Below, piece after piece: positions 37,058 to 46,011 of a DNA stretch of 64,000 bases; positions within the stretch are counted from its first letter, which is position 1; each line of letters starts with the position of its first letter. Made by a program: the position numbers and the translations under genes. Location of the stretch: positions 124,001 through 188,000 of the forward strand of contig NZ_BJZQ01000002.1 in NCBI RefSeq assembly GCF_007992115.1. Direction: 5' to 3'. The notes under the pieces were generated by a model. The model was given only the letters and a program-made list of their open reading frames with translations, was not told where the DNA came from and made no database searches. The DNA comes from Aeromicrobium flavum. Lineage in GTDB: Bacteria; Actinomycetota; Actinomycetes; Propionibacteriales; Nocardioidaceae.

Positions 37058-38352
37058 GCGGGATCACCTCCGGGGTCGGTGACGGCGCTGACGGCCGCCG
37101 GGTCGAGCTGGAACAGGTGCGCCAGGGCATCGGCGTAGGTGAGGTTCTCGGGGCCCTCGACGAGCTCCTTCACGCGCACGGTGGGCTGGTGGATGAGCTT
37201 CTCGGCGACCCGCCGCAGCGCGCGACGGACCTCGTCGAGCTGGGCCTCGTCCAGGCCGTGCAGGCGCGACTCGAGGCGGGCCGACTCGGAGCTGACGACC
37301 TCGGTGGCCATGCTGCGCAGCGCCACGACGGTGGGCGTGACCTTGGCCTGCTGGCGACCGGCCAGGAAGGCGTCGACCTCGGACTGGACGATCTCGCGGA
37401 CCTGCTCGACGTCCTCGGCGACGGAGTCGGCCGAGGCACGCTCGGCGAGCACCTCGATGTCGACGATCGTGACGTGGTCCAACTCGCGGACGTCGGGCGC
37501 GACGTCGCGGGGCAGGGCCAGGTCGATCACGGTCAGGGCGCGGCCGTCGCCGGTGGCGCGGGCGACCCGCTCGCGGTCGAAGACGAAGCCGGTGGCGCCG
37601 GTGCACGTGACGAGCACGTCGGCGGCCGACAGCTCGACGTCGAGCGACTCCCAGCGCACGGCGCTGACGCCGTGGCTGGCGACGAGCTCGAACGCGCGCT
37701 GGAACGTGCGGTTGGCCACCCAGATGCGCGACGGCGCGACGCCTCGCTCGATCAGGGTGCGGACCGCGAGCCGGCTCATGGTGCCCGCACCCGCGACGAG
37801 GAAGCGCGTGTCGGGCGCCGAGACGACGTCGCCGGCCGTGTCGAGCGCGGCGGTGACGATCGACGGCGCGAGGCGGTCGATGCCGGTCTCGGCGTGGCCG
37901 CGCTTGCCGATCCGCAGCGCCTGCTGGAACAGCGCGTTGAGGCTGGCGCCCATCGTGGACTCGGCCTGCGCCCGGTGCAGGGCCTCGCGGACCTGCCCGA
38001 GGATCTGGCTCTCGCCCAGGATCATCGAGTCCAGGCCCGCGGCCACCCGGAACAGGTGCGCGACGGCGGCCTGGTCGTAGTGGACGTACACGTGCGGCAG
38101 CAGCGCGTCGCGGTGCAGCCCGGACTGGTCGGCCAGCAGCTGGGCCAGGTCCTCGACCGAGCCGTGGAAGCGCTCGGCCTCGACGTAGACCTCGACGCGG
38201 TTGCAGGTGGAGATGACCGCGGCCTCGCTGATGGCCGGGACCTCGAGCGCCTGGTGCGACAGCTTGACCGTCGCATCGGTGTCGAGCGAGACCTGCTCCA
38301 GCAGGTCCACCGGCGCGGACCTGTGCGACAGGCCGACGACCAGAACGCTCAT
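37054..38352 (-). CDS. hemA: Glutamyl-tRNA reductase
   Basis: First committed step of C5 heme synthesis: NADPH-dependent reduction of glutamyl-tRNA to glutamate semialdehyde. The 432-residue protein begins [20 protein letters not shown]. The catalytic cysteine is in [19 protein letters not shown], and [35 protein letters not shown] (nucleotide fold) and [17 protein letters not shown] are family signatures. ATG 38352 overlaps the rex stop (ATGA), so Rex and HemA are translationally coupled. Confidence 0.97.
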   Translation of the reverse strand: MSVLVVGLSHRSAPVDLLEQVSLDTDATVKLSHQALEVPAISEAAVISTCNRVEVYVEAERFHGSVEDLAQLLADQSGLHRDALLPHVYVHYDQAAVAHLFRVAAGLDSMILGESQILGQVREALHRAQAESTMGASLNALFQQALRIGKRGHAETGIDRLAPSIVTAALDTAGDVVSAPDTRFLVAGAGTMSRLAVRTLIERGVAPSRIWVANRTFQRAFELVASHGVSAVRWESLDVELSAADVLVTCTGATGFVFDRERVARATGDGRALTVIDLALPRDVAPDVRELDHVTIVDIEVLAERASADSVAEDVEQVREIVQSEVDAFLAGRQQAKVTPTVVALRSMATEVVSSESARLESRLHGLDEAQLDEVRRALRRVAEKLIHQPTVRVKELVEGPENLTYADALAHLFQLDPAAVSAVTDPGGDPA

Positions 38353-39020
38353 GAGAGAACCGCCTCCTCGGCAGGTTCCGCCTGGCGGCGGTGTGCGTGG
38401 TAGCCCAGGATCTGCAGCTCGGCGGCCACGTCGACCTGGCGCAGGTCGACCGCGTCGGGCACCTGCAGAGCGGTGGGCGCGAAGTTCAGGATGCTGGTGA
38501 TGCCGGCGGCGACGAGGGCGTCGGCGACGCTCTGGGCGGCGGCCGGCGGCGTCGCGATGATCGCGAGGGACACCTCGCCGTGCTCGATGACGTCGGAGAG
38601 GGTGTCGATCGACCGCACCTCGTGACCGCCGACGACGGTGCCGACGAGATCGGGGTCGGCGTCGACGACCGCAGCGACCTTGACCCCCCGGGCGCCGAAG
38701 CCCTGGTACGCGGCCAGCGCCGAGCCCAGGTGGCCGGCACCGACGATGACGACCGGCCACGGCTGGGTCTGGCCGACGACGGTGGCGATGTGCCCGGCCA
38801 GGAAGCGCACGTCGTAACCGACGCCGCGCGTGCCGTAGGAGCCCAGGTGCGACAGGTCCTTGCGGACGATCGCGGAGTTGACGCCGGCCGCGGTGGCGAG
38901 GTGCTCGGACGAGCACACGTCCGTCCCTCGCTCGGCCAGCTCGTCCAGCGCACGCAGGTAGAGCGGGAGCCGGGCCACGGTGGCGTCGGGGATCCCAGCT
39001 GGGCTGCGAAGAATGGTCAC
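38349..39020 (-). CDS. rex: Redox-sensing transcriptional repressor Rex
   Basis: Dimeric repressor released from DNA when NADH rises relative to NAD+. The 223-residue protein has an N-terminal winged helix (LPLYLRALDELAERGTDVCS, ATAAGVNSAIVRKDLSHLGS) and a Rossmann domain with PVVIVGAGHLGSALAAYQGF and AAVVDADPDLVG. The C-terminal helix needed for domain swapping is present (DAVDLRQVDVAAELQILGYH). GTG 39020 starts the gene. It leads the hem operon, as in Streptomyces, and a Rex operator overlaps its own promoter. Confidence 0.95.
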   Translation of the reverse strand: MTILRSPAGIPDATVARLPLYLRALDELAERGTDVCSSEHLATAAGVNSAIVRKDLSHLGSYGTRGVGYDVRFLAGHIATVVGQTQPWPVVIVGAGHLGSALAAYQGFGARGVKVAAVVDADPDLVGTVVGGHEVRSIDTLSDVIEHGEVSLAIIATPPAAAQSVADALVAAGITSILNFAPTALQVPDAVDLRQVDVAAELQILGYHAHRRQAEPAEEAVLS

Positions 39021-39071
39021 GGTGCTCCTGCGCCGCGGAATGACGGGAATTTTTAGCCGTAGCGCCCGGTC

Positions 39072-39100
39072 AGTCTAAGAGTTTGGGAACCCTTTCACAA
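39072..39100 (-). promoter_or_regulatory. rex-hem operon promoter
   Basis: Minus strand: -35 TTGTGA (39095-39100), 17-nt spacer, -10 TAGACT (39072-39077). Transcription would start near 39065, leaving about 45 nt of leader before the rex GTG. Confidence 0.65.
39083..39100 (-). promoter_or_regulatory. Putative Rex operator over the rex promoter
   Basis: Plus-strand TTGGGAACCCTTTCACAA matches TTGTGAA-N4-TTCACAA at 13 of 14 fixed positions. It includes the -35 and the first part of the spacer, so bound Rex would block RNA polymerase, giving autoregulation of rex-hemACDB. Confidence 0.8.
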
Positions 39101-39125
39101 AATCGAGAGCGCTCGTGCATCCGGT

Positions 39126-41174
39126 TCAGCGGTCATCCGTGGTGAGTCCGTCGACGGTCCCGGTGATGCGGTTCCACAGGAATGGCGCCAACGTCCGGGT
39201 GAACGTCGCGGTCAGATGGTGGCTGTCGCGGTAGACGTTCACGCCGCCGATCATCGCGGGGCACACGTCCTCGAGGCAGTAGAAGTCGGTCATGTCGATC
39301 CGGTACGCACCGTCGGTCATCCGGGCGGCCTCGCCGAAGGGATCGCCGTACGGGAACGCGTCCTCGCGCTTCACCGAGCACGTGCTCTCGTCCCAGGAGT
39401 CCACCCGGTCCAGGCACTTCGCCGGGGGCTGGCCGTTGTCCGGGTTGTCGACGAGGGCGGCCACCGGGACGCCCAGCCTCGTGGCCCGGGTCCAGGCCGC
39501 CGAGAGCGCCTTCGCCTGCTCCGTGCGCGACCCCGCGAGGTTGCGGGCCAGGCCGGTCGTGACGATCAGGTCGATGTCGCTGCTGTTCTGCTCGATCCAT
39601 TCCTCGACGTTGGCCCGCCACGCCGGACACGTGTCGAGGACCTCGGCAGCCGCGACGCGGCCCGGCGGGTCGGTCGACCAGGCGCAACCACCCTTGAGGT
39701 GGGTCGTCAGCGAGAGCTCGCCGATCTCGGCCAGCCGCACGAAGGCCGGGAGCATGGCGCGGGCGTGGGAGTCACCCACGAGCACGACGCGCGGCCGGTC
39801 GCCCGCCCGCTCGCCGAAGTCGCACGACTTGAGCTCGACCTGGTCGTTCTTGCCCCAGCACTGGCTGCGGCCGCCCCAGTCGCGTGAGACGTCGGGACCG
39901 GCCGGGACCCTCATCGTGGCGAGGTCGGGGTTCTCGCACTCCCCCGCCGGCGGCATCGAGGCCGCGCCGAAGCACTCGGGCATGTCGGCGTTGACGCGCG
40001 CAGTCAGCTCCTGGGCGCGCTGCTCCTCGGCGTCGCCGGCCTGCCAGCCGTACGCCGCGACCGAGACCACGACCGCCGCCGCGGCCACGGAGGCCAGACC
40101 GGTCACGACGGGGCGGCGCATGCCGCCGCGCGTGCCGAAGCGGATCGGGTTCTCGACGAGGTGCATCGTCAGCCAGGCCGCGACGAACGTGCCGACGAGG
40201 ATGCCCACCCGCGGGGCGAAGCCGAGCTCCTCGCCGAGGATCTCGGGCAGCAGGATGATCGGGGGCCAGTGCCACAGGTACATCGAGTACGACAGGTCGC
40301 CCGTCGCCTGCACGGGTCGCCACGCCATCAGCGGGGTCGGCGACAGGGGGCCGGCCGGCGATCCGGCGGCGATGACGAGCAGCGTCGCCAGCACCGGGGC
40401 GATGGCCGCGGTGCCGGGGAACGGGGTCAGCTCGTCGTACAGGAACGAGCACGCGGCGATCACGCCGAAGCCCAGCCACGAGGCGGGGATCGCGACCCGC
40501 GCCGGCAGGCGCACCCGGCCGGCCGCCACCACGAGAGCGAACACCGCTCCGGCGCCGAACTGCCAGGCCCGGGCCGGCGTGGCGAAGTACGCCAGCTGGG
40601 GGTGCTCGGCCGTCAGCCACAGCGAGTACAGGAAGCTCACCAGCGTCACGGTCGCCAGGACGGCGAGCACCACGACGCGGCGCGACCGGCCAGTGCGGCG
40701 TGCGATGACGAGGCCGGCGATCACCAGCAGCGGCCAGACGAGGTAGAACTGCTCCTCCACCGAGAGCGTCCAGTAGTGCTGCACGCTCGAGGGGATGCCG
40801 TCCGCGGCGAGGTAGTCCACCGCGTCCGCCGCCAGCACCCAGTTCTCGACATAGAGCGTCGAGCCGATGATCTCGCGGAAGTTCTGGGTCCACTGCGCCG
40901 ACGGCAGCCACACGAGCACACCGATGGCCGAGACCAGCAGCACCAGGTAGGCGGCCGGGAGCAGGCGCCGCGCGCGGCGCGCCCAGAACCGCGCCAGGTC
41001 GACCCGGTCGTCCCGGTCGACCTCGCGCATGAGGTGACCCGTGATCAGGAAGCCCGAGATGACGAAGAAGACGTCGACGCCGATGTAGCCGCCGCTGAGG
41101 CGCCCCGGCCACAGGTGGAAGCCGACGACCGCCAGGACGGCGACCGCCCGGAGGGCCTGGATCTCGAGGCGCAT
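39126..41174 (-). CDS. Membrane acyltransferase with SGNH domain (OafA/YrhL type)
   Basis: A 682-residue protein likely to O-acetylate a surface polysaccharide. The first 350 residues form an acyltransferase-3 domain of ten or eleven helices with the catalytic histidine in QALRAVAVLAVVGFHLWPGR and the GVDVFFVISGFLITGHLM motif. The C-terminal 280 residues are an extracytoplasmic SGNH domain: [35 protein letters not shown] 41174 lies 2 bp after the pyruvyl-transferase stop, so the two are one unit. A degenerate paralogue is at 58917-60893. Confidence 0.9.
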   Translation of the reverse strand: MRLEIQALRAVAVLAVVGFHLWPGRLSGGYIGVDVFFVISGFLITGHLMREVDRDDRVDLARFWARRARRLLPAAYLVLLVSAIGVLVWLPSAQWTQNFREIIGSTLYVENWVLAADAVDYLAADGIPSSVQHYWTLSVEEQFYLVWPLLVIAGLVIARRTGRSRRVVVLAVLATVTLVSFLYSLWLTAEHPQLAYFATPARAWQFGAGAVFALVVAAGRVRLPARVAIPASWLGFGVIAACSFLYDELTPFPGTAAIAPVLATLLVIAAGSPAGPLSPTPLMAWRPVQATGDLSYSMYLWHWPPIILLPEILGEELGFAPRVGILVGTFVAAWLTMHLVENPIRFGTRGGMRRPVVTGLASVAAAAVVVSVAAYGWQAGDAEEQRAQELTARVNADMPECFGAASMPPAGECENPDLATMRVPAGPDVSRDWGGRSQCWGKNDQVELKSCDFGERAGDRPRVVLVGDSHARAMLPAFVRLAEIGELSLTTHLKGGCAWSTDPPGRVAAAEVLDTCPAWRANVEEWIEQNSSDIDLIVTTGLARNLAGSRTEQAKALSAAWTRATRLGVPVAALVDNPDNGQPPAKCLDRVDSWDESTCSVKREDAFPYGDPFGEAARMTDGAYRIDMTDFYCLEDVCPAMIGGVNVYRDSHHLTATFTRTLAPFLWNRITGTVDGLTTDDR

Positions 41175-41176
41175 CG

Positions 41177-42523
41177 TCAGCGGCCGCGGCGGAGCACGCT
41201 CAGCAGGCCGCCACCGGTGCTCTTCGTCTGGGCGAGGCGCGCCTCGAGCTCGGCGATCCGCTTCTCGGCGCGGGCGACGCGCCCCTCGGCGCGGGCGATG
41301 CCCTCGTGGGCGGCGCGCGCCGTGTTCCACGCCCGCAGGTCGAGGATCTCGGGCGCGCTGGACCGTGGCCGGACCACGAGGCTCGGACGGATCTGCGCCT
41401 CGGCGACCGCCCGGTCGAAGGGGGCCCCGCCCGCGGGCAGGTCGAGCACGTGCCGCAGGCCGTGCTTCTCGAGGAACCCGGCGAAGCGCGCCACGCGCTC
41501 GGGGTGGTTGGCGACGAGCGGACCGTAGTCGGACGCCTCGAAGAGCCGCTGGGGCGTGAGCTCGCGCGTGTGCGCGGTGACGGCGGTGTGCGGGATCTCG
41601 AAGTACTCGCACAGCTCCTGCGTGCGGCTGTCGTGCACGATCACGTGGGCGGGCGTCCCGGCCAGCAGCGACGCGATGTTGCCGTGGATGCGGTGCCCGA
41701 CCGTGAAGTCGCGGGCGGCCATCGCGTCGATCCACGTCGGCGCGTGGCAGTACAGGACCGCCCGGTCGTCGCGGATGGCCCGGTGGCGGATGGACGCGGG
41801 GTACTCGGGCGAGGCCGCCTTGACCGCCGGGCCGCCGAGCATCGCGTCGAGGTCCTTGAGGTCCTGGGCGACGTACTCCGTGCGGGGATGGCGGGTGAAG
41901 ACGTCGTCGACCCAGCCCTTCGGGATGGGGACGTGGGGCGTCAGGTTGATGCTGACCTTCGTCGCGGCGTCGAACGCCGGCGCCGTGTCGCGGATCGACA
42001 GGTCGGCCCCGCGCAGGAACATCGACGGGCAGCCGATGACGTCGATCTCGGCGAACCCGAGCCCGTTCAGGTACCCGGCGGTGCGCTCGCCCCGCACGCC
42101 CAGGGACGGACCGCGGGACAGGACCGCGCGCATGAAGCGGCGGGCGGCCGCGTCGACCTCGTCCGTCGTCTCGACCGTGCCGTCGAGCTTGAACTGGCCG
42201 CCGACGCCGAGGATCGTCACCGGCACGGTCAGGCGCTCGATCGCCTCGGTCAGCGCCGTCAGGTTGGGCAGGAAGTCGGGCCGGAACGCGTTCGCCAACG
42301 GGATGACCACGTGGCGACCTTCGTCGTTGAGCCGGTCGACACTGCGCAGGAGGGTGCGCAGGTTGTTGGCCTCGACGTCGACGCCGTCGACCGTGAGCGA
42401 CCGCTGCGCGGACGCCGCGAAGACCAGGTTGCCCGAGTTCTTGCCGCAACCGACCCGGAACCTCGCCATGGAGGGCGGGTTCAGCGGATCGACGTACCGG
42501 CGGACGTAGATGCGATCTGACAC
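41177..42523 (-). CDS. Polysaccharide pyruvyl transferase family protein
   Basis: A 448-residue cytoplasmic enzyme expected to add a pyruvate ketal to a surface glycan. Typical features are the N-terminal GCGKNSGNLVFAAS, VTILGVGGQFKLDG, LGVRGERTAGYLNGLGFAEI, and the C-terminal glycan-recognition region FTVGHRIHGNIASLLAGTPA. The last 60 residues form an Ala/Arg/Glu-rich coiled coil (ARAEGRVARAEKRIAELEAR). GTG 42523 has GGGGAG about 11 nt upstream. It is followed at once by an O-acyltransferase, pointing to a shared polymer substrate. Confidence 0.85.
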   Translation of the reverse strand: MSDRIYVRRYVDPLNPPSMARFRVGCGKNSGNLVFAASAQRSLTVDGVDVEANNLRTLLRSVDRLNDEGRHVVIPLANAFRPDFLPNLTALTEAIERLTVPVTILGVGGQFKLDGTVETTDEVDAAARRFMRAVLSRGPSLGVRGERTAGYLNGLGFAEIDVIGCPSMFLRGADLSIRDTAPAFDAATKVSINLTPHVPIPKGWVDDVFTRHPRTEYVAQDLKDLDAMLGGPAVKAASPEYPASIRHRAIRDDRAVLYCHAPTWIDAMAARDFTVGHRIHGNIASLLAGTPAHVIVHDSRTQELCEYFEIPHTAVTAHTRELTPQRLFEASDYGPLVANHPERVARFAGFLEKHGLRHVLDLPAGGAPFDRAVAEAQIRPSLVVRPRSSAPEILDLRAWNTARAAHEGIARAEGRVARAEKRIAELEARLAQTKSTGGGLLSVLRRGR

Positions 42524-42586
42524 GCTATGCAGTCTCCCCGACGCGGCCACGGAAGGCCACGCCACCCCCGCGGGACGACCGGCCGA

Positions 42587-42847
42587 TCACCGTCGCGCGA
42601 GCGCCGCCCGGAGGCGGTCGGGGTCGACCCGCCAGAAGTCGTGCTGGCGGCCGTCGACGAACGTGACGGGCACCTGGTCGGTGAAGCGCTGCTGCAGGTC
42701 GGGGTCGGTGTCGATGTCGACGCGGGCCCACCCGTCGCCGGTGTCCGCGACGACCTGGGCGACCAGCTGCTCGGCGGCCTCGCAGAGGTGGCAGCCGGCG
42801 CGCGAGTAGACGACGACGCGAGCGTCGTCGGCGTGGGCGACGGTCAT
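42587..42847 (-). CDS. Glutaredoxin-family (DUF836) protein
   Basis: An 86-residue thioredoxin-fold protein with the redox pair in VVVYSRAGCHLCEAAEQLV and the cis-proline strand VPVTFVDGRQHDFW. It resembles the actinobacterial glutaredoxin-like proteins of unknown partner; a mycobacterial orthologue sits near hemA (Rv0508, from memory). ATG 42847 overlaps the acyl-CoA ligase stop (ATGA). Confidence 0.88.
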   Translation of the reverse strand: MTVAHADDARVVVYSRAGCHLCEAAEQLVAQVVADTGDGWARVDIDTDPDLQQRFTDQVPVTFVDGRQHDFWRVDPDRLRAALARR

Positions 42848-44394
42848 GCCGGATCCGACTTCACGAGGGCACGCAGGCGACCCTTGGCGACCTTGCCCGT
42901 GGGCGAGTGCGGCAGGGCGGCCACGACGATCACCCGTGACGGCACCTTGAAGCGGGCGAGGCGCTCGGCGGCGATCGCGCGCACGGCCTCCTCCACCGGG
43001 GCGGCGTCGCCCTCCAGGTCCTCGGGCACCACGAACGCCACGACGGCCTCGCCGGTGCGCTCGTCCTCGACCCCGATCACGGCGACCGACTCGACACCGG
43101 GCGCGTCGACGATCGCCTCCTCGATCTCGGAGGGGTACACGTTGAAGCCCGAGACGTTGATCGTCTCCTTGAGCCGGTCGACCAGGACGAGGTTGTCGGC
43201 GTCGTCGAGCAGGCCGATGTCGCCGGTGGCCCACCAGCCCTCGGCGTCGGGCCCGTCGGAGCCGTCCGGCCAGTAGCCCGAGAAGAGATTGGCGCCGCGC
43301 ACCCAGATCTGGGCGGGGTCGCCGGGGGCGGCCACCTGCCCGAGGAAGTCGCGCAGCGCGATCTCGACGCCCGGCAGCGGGCGGCCCACGGAGCCTCCGG
43401 GCGGCAGCTCGCCGGGCGCGCGGCCGTCGCCGATCGTCATCGTGAGGACGGGGGCCGTCTCGGTCAGTCCGTAGCCCTGCTCGACCGGCTGGCCCGAGAG
43501 GGCGTGGAACGCCTCGGCGAGCTCGGGGTCGAGGGCGGAGGCGCCCGAGACGATGAGGCGCACCCCGGCGAGCGCCTCGCGCAGACCGGACAGGCCGACA
43601 CACGCCGAGATGACCGGCGGCGCGACCGGCAGGTTCGTGATGTGCCGCTCGGCGATCTCCGCCAGCAGGCTCCCGGGATCGAACTCCTCGACGAGCACGA
43701 CCGCCGCACCCACCCGGACCGACAGCGACAGCACGCAGTTGAGCCCGTAGATGTGGAACATCGGCAGCAGCCCGAGGACGACGTCGTCGGGCCGGATGAC
43801 CGGCGGCGAGTCGACCTCCAGGAGCTGGTCGAGGTCGGCGACCAGCGCCCGGTGGGTCAGCATCACCCCCCGCGGCAGGCCGGTGGCACCGGACGTGAAC
43901 AGCACGACGGCCAGCGACTCGGGATCGGGCGGCGCGACGGGCGTGGCGTCGACCGCGTGCTCGAGCAGCGCGCCGAAGCGCAGCTCACCCTCCTGGGGCG
44001 CGGCCCGGTGGACGACGATGACCGAGTCGCCGGTGTCGGCCTGGCGGACCTGCGTGATCGACTGCGCGTCGCCGACGACGATCTTCGGCGCGCACGCCGC
44101 GACCATCCGCGAGATCTCGCGCGGGGTGGCCCGGGGGTTGATCGGCACGGCGACCATGCCGCCGCGAAGCACCCCGTAGTAGGCCACGGCGAGGTCGATG
44201 CCGTTGCTCATCACGAGGGCGACCCGCTGACCGGCGAGCACGCCGCGGCCGAGCAGGGTCTGGGCGACGCGATCGGCCCACTGGTCGAACTCCGCCCAGG
44301 TCACCCGGCGCTCCGTGCGCGGCTCGATCAGGGCGATGCCCTCGGGATCTCGACGCGCGGTCTCGCGCAGATCGTCACTGACGTTGACGGCCAT
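42844..44394 (-). CDS. AMP-binding long-chain acyl-CoA ligase-like protein
   Basis: A 516-residue adenylate-forming enzyme that probably activates a fatty acid with CoA. Motifs in order: VVLFTSGATGLPRGVMLTHR (ATP loop), VLGLLPMFHIYGLNCVLS, QGYGLTETAPVLTM (A5), GWWATGDIGLLDDADNLVLV (A7), DRLKETINVSGFNVYPSEIE (A8) and PHSPTGKVAKGRL with the catalytic lysine. The acyl chain cannot be predicted. It is coupled to the glutaredoxin gene and divergent to the HAD gene over 52 bp. Confidence 0.88.
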   Translation of the reverse strand: MAVNVSDDLRETARRDPEGIALIEPRTERRVTWAEFDQWADRVAQTLLGRGVLAGQRVALVMSNGIDLAVAYYGVLRGGMVAVPINPRATPREISRMVAACAPKIVVGDAQSITQVRQADTGDSVIVVHRAAPQEGELRFGALLEHAVDATPVAPPDPESLAVVLFTSGATGLPRGVMLTHRALVADLDQLLEVDSPPVIRPDDVVLGLLPMFHIYGLNCVLSLSVRVGAAVVLVEEFDPGSLLAEIAERHITNLPVAPPVISACVGLSGLREALAGVRLIVSGASALDPELAEAFHALSGQPVEQGYGLTETAPVLTMTIGDGRAPGELPPGGSVGRPLPGVEIALRDFLGQVAAPGDPAQIWVRGANLFSGYWPDGSDGPDAEGWWATGDIGLLDDADNLVLVDRLKETINVSGFNVYPSEIEEAIVDAPGVESVAVIGVEDERTGEAVVAFVVPEDLEGDAAPVEEAVRAIAAERLARFKVPSRVIVVAALPHSPTGKVAKGRLRALVKSDPA

Positions 44395-44434
44395 GGCGAC
44401 GAGTCAACCACACCTCGTCACTCCCGTTCGTGGA

Positions 44435-44440
44435 TACAGT
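44435..44440 (+). promoter_or_regulatory. Putative -10 hexamer TACAGT, leaderless HAD gene
   Basis: TACAGT, 6 nt (GGCGCC), then ATG 44447; upstream bases give GATACAGT. Confidence 0.45.
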
Positions 44441-44446
44441 GGCGCC

Positions 44447-45325
44447 ATGTCTCCGCGCCATGGAACGGGCCCGCCCCGGAACCTGCAGGCGCGATCGATC
44501 CTGGCCGGTCAGGCCGCGGCGGCCGCCGCCGAGGTCGAGCAGGCGCTGGCCCAGCCGGCCGACCCGACCGCCGCCGCGTTCTTCGACGTCGACAACACGA
44601 TCATGCAGGGCGCGTCGATCTTCCTGCTCGCCCGCGGCCTCCACGAGCGCGAGTTCTTCTCGACCCGCGACATCGCCCGGGCGGCCTGGCAGCAGGCCTA
44701 CTTCAAGTACGTGGGCGTCGAGGACGCCGAGCACATCTCGCAGGCGCGCAACGCGGCCCTGCAGTTCATCGCCGGGCACGAGGTGCGCGAGCTCGAGGAG
44801 ATCGGCGAGGAGGTCTTCGACGAGTACATGGCGGCGAAGATCTGGCCCGGCACCCGCGCGATGGCGCAGTGGCACCTCGACCGCGGGCAGCGGGTGTGGC
44901 TGCTGACCGCCGCGCCGGTCGAGATCGCCCAGGTGATCGCCCGCCGCCTCGGACTGACCGGCGCGCTGGGCACGGTGGCCGAGCACGTCGACGGCGTCTA
45001 CACGGGCCGCCTCGTCGGCGAGATGCTGCACGGCGAGAGCAAGGCCGTCGCCGTGCGGGCGCTGGCCGAGTCCGAGGGCCTCGACCTCGACCGCTGCTAC
45101 GCCTACTCCGACTCGTCCAACGACATCCCGATGCTCTCGCTCGTCGGCCACCCGTGCGCGGTCAACCCCGACGGCGCGCTGCGCGCCCACGCCAAGGAGA
45201 ACGGCTGGCTGGTGCGCGACTACCGCACGGGGCGCAAGGTGGCCTCGGTCGGCGCCAAGGCCGCCGCGGCGGGAGCGGTCAGCTCCGTCGCCTGGCTGAT
45301 CGCCCGGCGACTGCGACGCTCCTAG
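44447..45325 (+). CDS. HAD-IB family phosphatase (SerB1-like)
   Basis: A 292-residue HAD hydrolase. Motif I is AAFFDVDNTIMQGASIF, motif II threonine is in VWLLTAAPVEIAQ, the lysine in GESKAVAVRALAE, and motif IV in CYAYSDSSNDIPMLSLVG. This is the subfamily IB pattern related to phosphoserine phosphatase; mycobacterial SerB1 is similar, but the physiological substrate is uncertain. The C-terminus has a short hydrophobic, alanine-rich helix (GAKAAAAGAVSSVAWLIARR) suggesting membrane contact. It overlaps the TetR gene by 4 bp at the 3' end. Confidence 0.9.
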   Translation: MSPRHGTGPPRNLQARSILAGQAAAAAAEVEQALAQPADPTAAAFFDVDNTIMQGASIFLLARGLHEREFFSTRDIARAAWQQAYFKYVGVEDAEHISQARNAALQFIAGHEVRELEEIGEEVFDEYMAAKIWPGTRAMAQWHLDRGQRVWLLTAAPVEIAQVIARRLGLTGALGTVAEHVDGVYTGRLVGEMLHGESKAVAVRALAESEGLDLDRCYAYSDSSNDIPMLSLVGHPCAVNPDGALRAHAKENGWLVRDYRTGRKVASVGAKAAAAGAVSSVAWLIARRLRRS

Positions 45326-45930
45326 TCCTCGACCGGCGGCCGACGGCGCTCCGGCGGGGCGCCGAGCCGGTCGTAGTCCTCGTCCGCGAGCGGCGGCAGC
45401 TCGCTCTGGGCCTCGGGAGCGAGGGCGGGCAGCAGCATCGCGACGTAGCGGCGCCGGACCGTGCTCGAGGCGACCGGCGAGTTGAGTCCCAGCACGATCA
45501 TGCGCAGCAGCCAGTAGAGGTCGACCGGCTCGAGATCGCGGCGCAGGACGCCCCGGACCTGCCCCCGTCGCAGCAGCTCGACGAACGGCTCCGCCAGCTC
45601 GTCGAGGGCCTCGTCGGTGACGTGACTGATCCCGACCTCGCTCAGCACCGGGGCGTACCGGCCGACGACCTCGACAAACCGCTCGGCGACCTCCAGCAGG
45701 TCGGCGTCCTCGGCACCCTCGACGAGCGGCATGAGCTCCTCGGCGAAGATCCGCCGGAACGCCGCGCTCTCGAGCGCCGTCCGGTTCGGGAAGTGCCGGT
45801 AGACGGTGGCGACGCCCACCCCCGCCTCGGCCGCGATGCGTTCCATCGAGGGGGTGCCCTCCTCGGCCCAGAGGCGCTGGACGGCGACGAGGATGCGCTC
45901 GGCGTTCGCCCGCGAGTCGCGCCGTGACAT
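45322..45930 (-). CDS. TetR/AcrR-family transcriptional regulator
   Basis: A 202-residue regulator with an N-terminal helix-turn-helix (MERIAAEAGVGVATVYRHFP, residues about 30-50) and a ligand-binding domain, ending in a proline- and arginine-rich tail. ATG 45930 is preceded by GGGGAG; an in-frame start 39 nt upstream lacks a ribosome site. Divergent from the MMPL transporter across 81 bp, so it most likely represses that exporter and itself, with release by an exported compound. Confidence 0.9.
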   Translation of the reverse strand: MSRRDSRANAERILVAVQRLWAEEGTPSMERIAAEAGVGVATVYRHFPNRTALESAAFRRIFAEELMPLVEGAEDADLLEVAERFVEVVGRYAPVLSEVGISHVTDEALDELAEPFVELLRRGQVRGVLRRDLEPVDLYWLLRMIVLGLNSPVASSTVRRRYVAMLLPALAPEAQSELPPLADEDYDRLGAPPERRRPPVED

Positions 45931-45978
45931 ACGTCTCCCCTGCCCTGCTGGTCCCGTTCCACCCCCCATCCTAGGATA

Positions 45979-45994
45979 TGAGAGTCACCTATCA
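45979..45994. promoter_or_regulatory. Candidate TetR operator between TetR and MMPL genes
   Basis: TGAGAGTCACCTATCA is an imperfect 16-bp inverted repeat (TGAgAG against TGAtAG) centred in the divergent gap, 18-33 nt before the MMPL GTG. Position suggests an operator; symmetry is only moderate. Confidence 0.4.
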
Positions 45995-46011
45995 CTTCGT
46001 GAGGAAGACCT

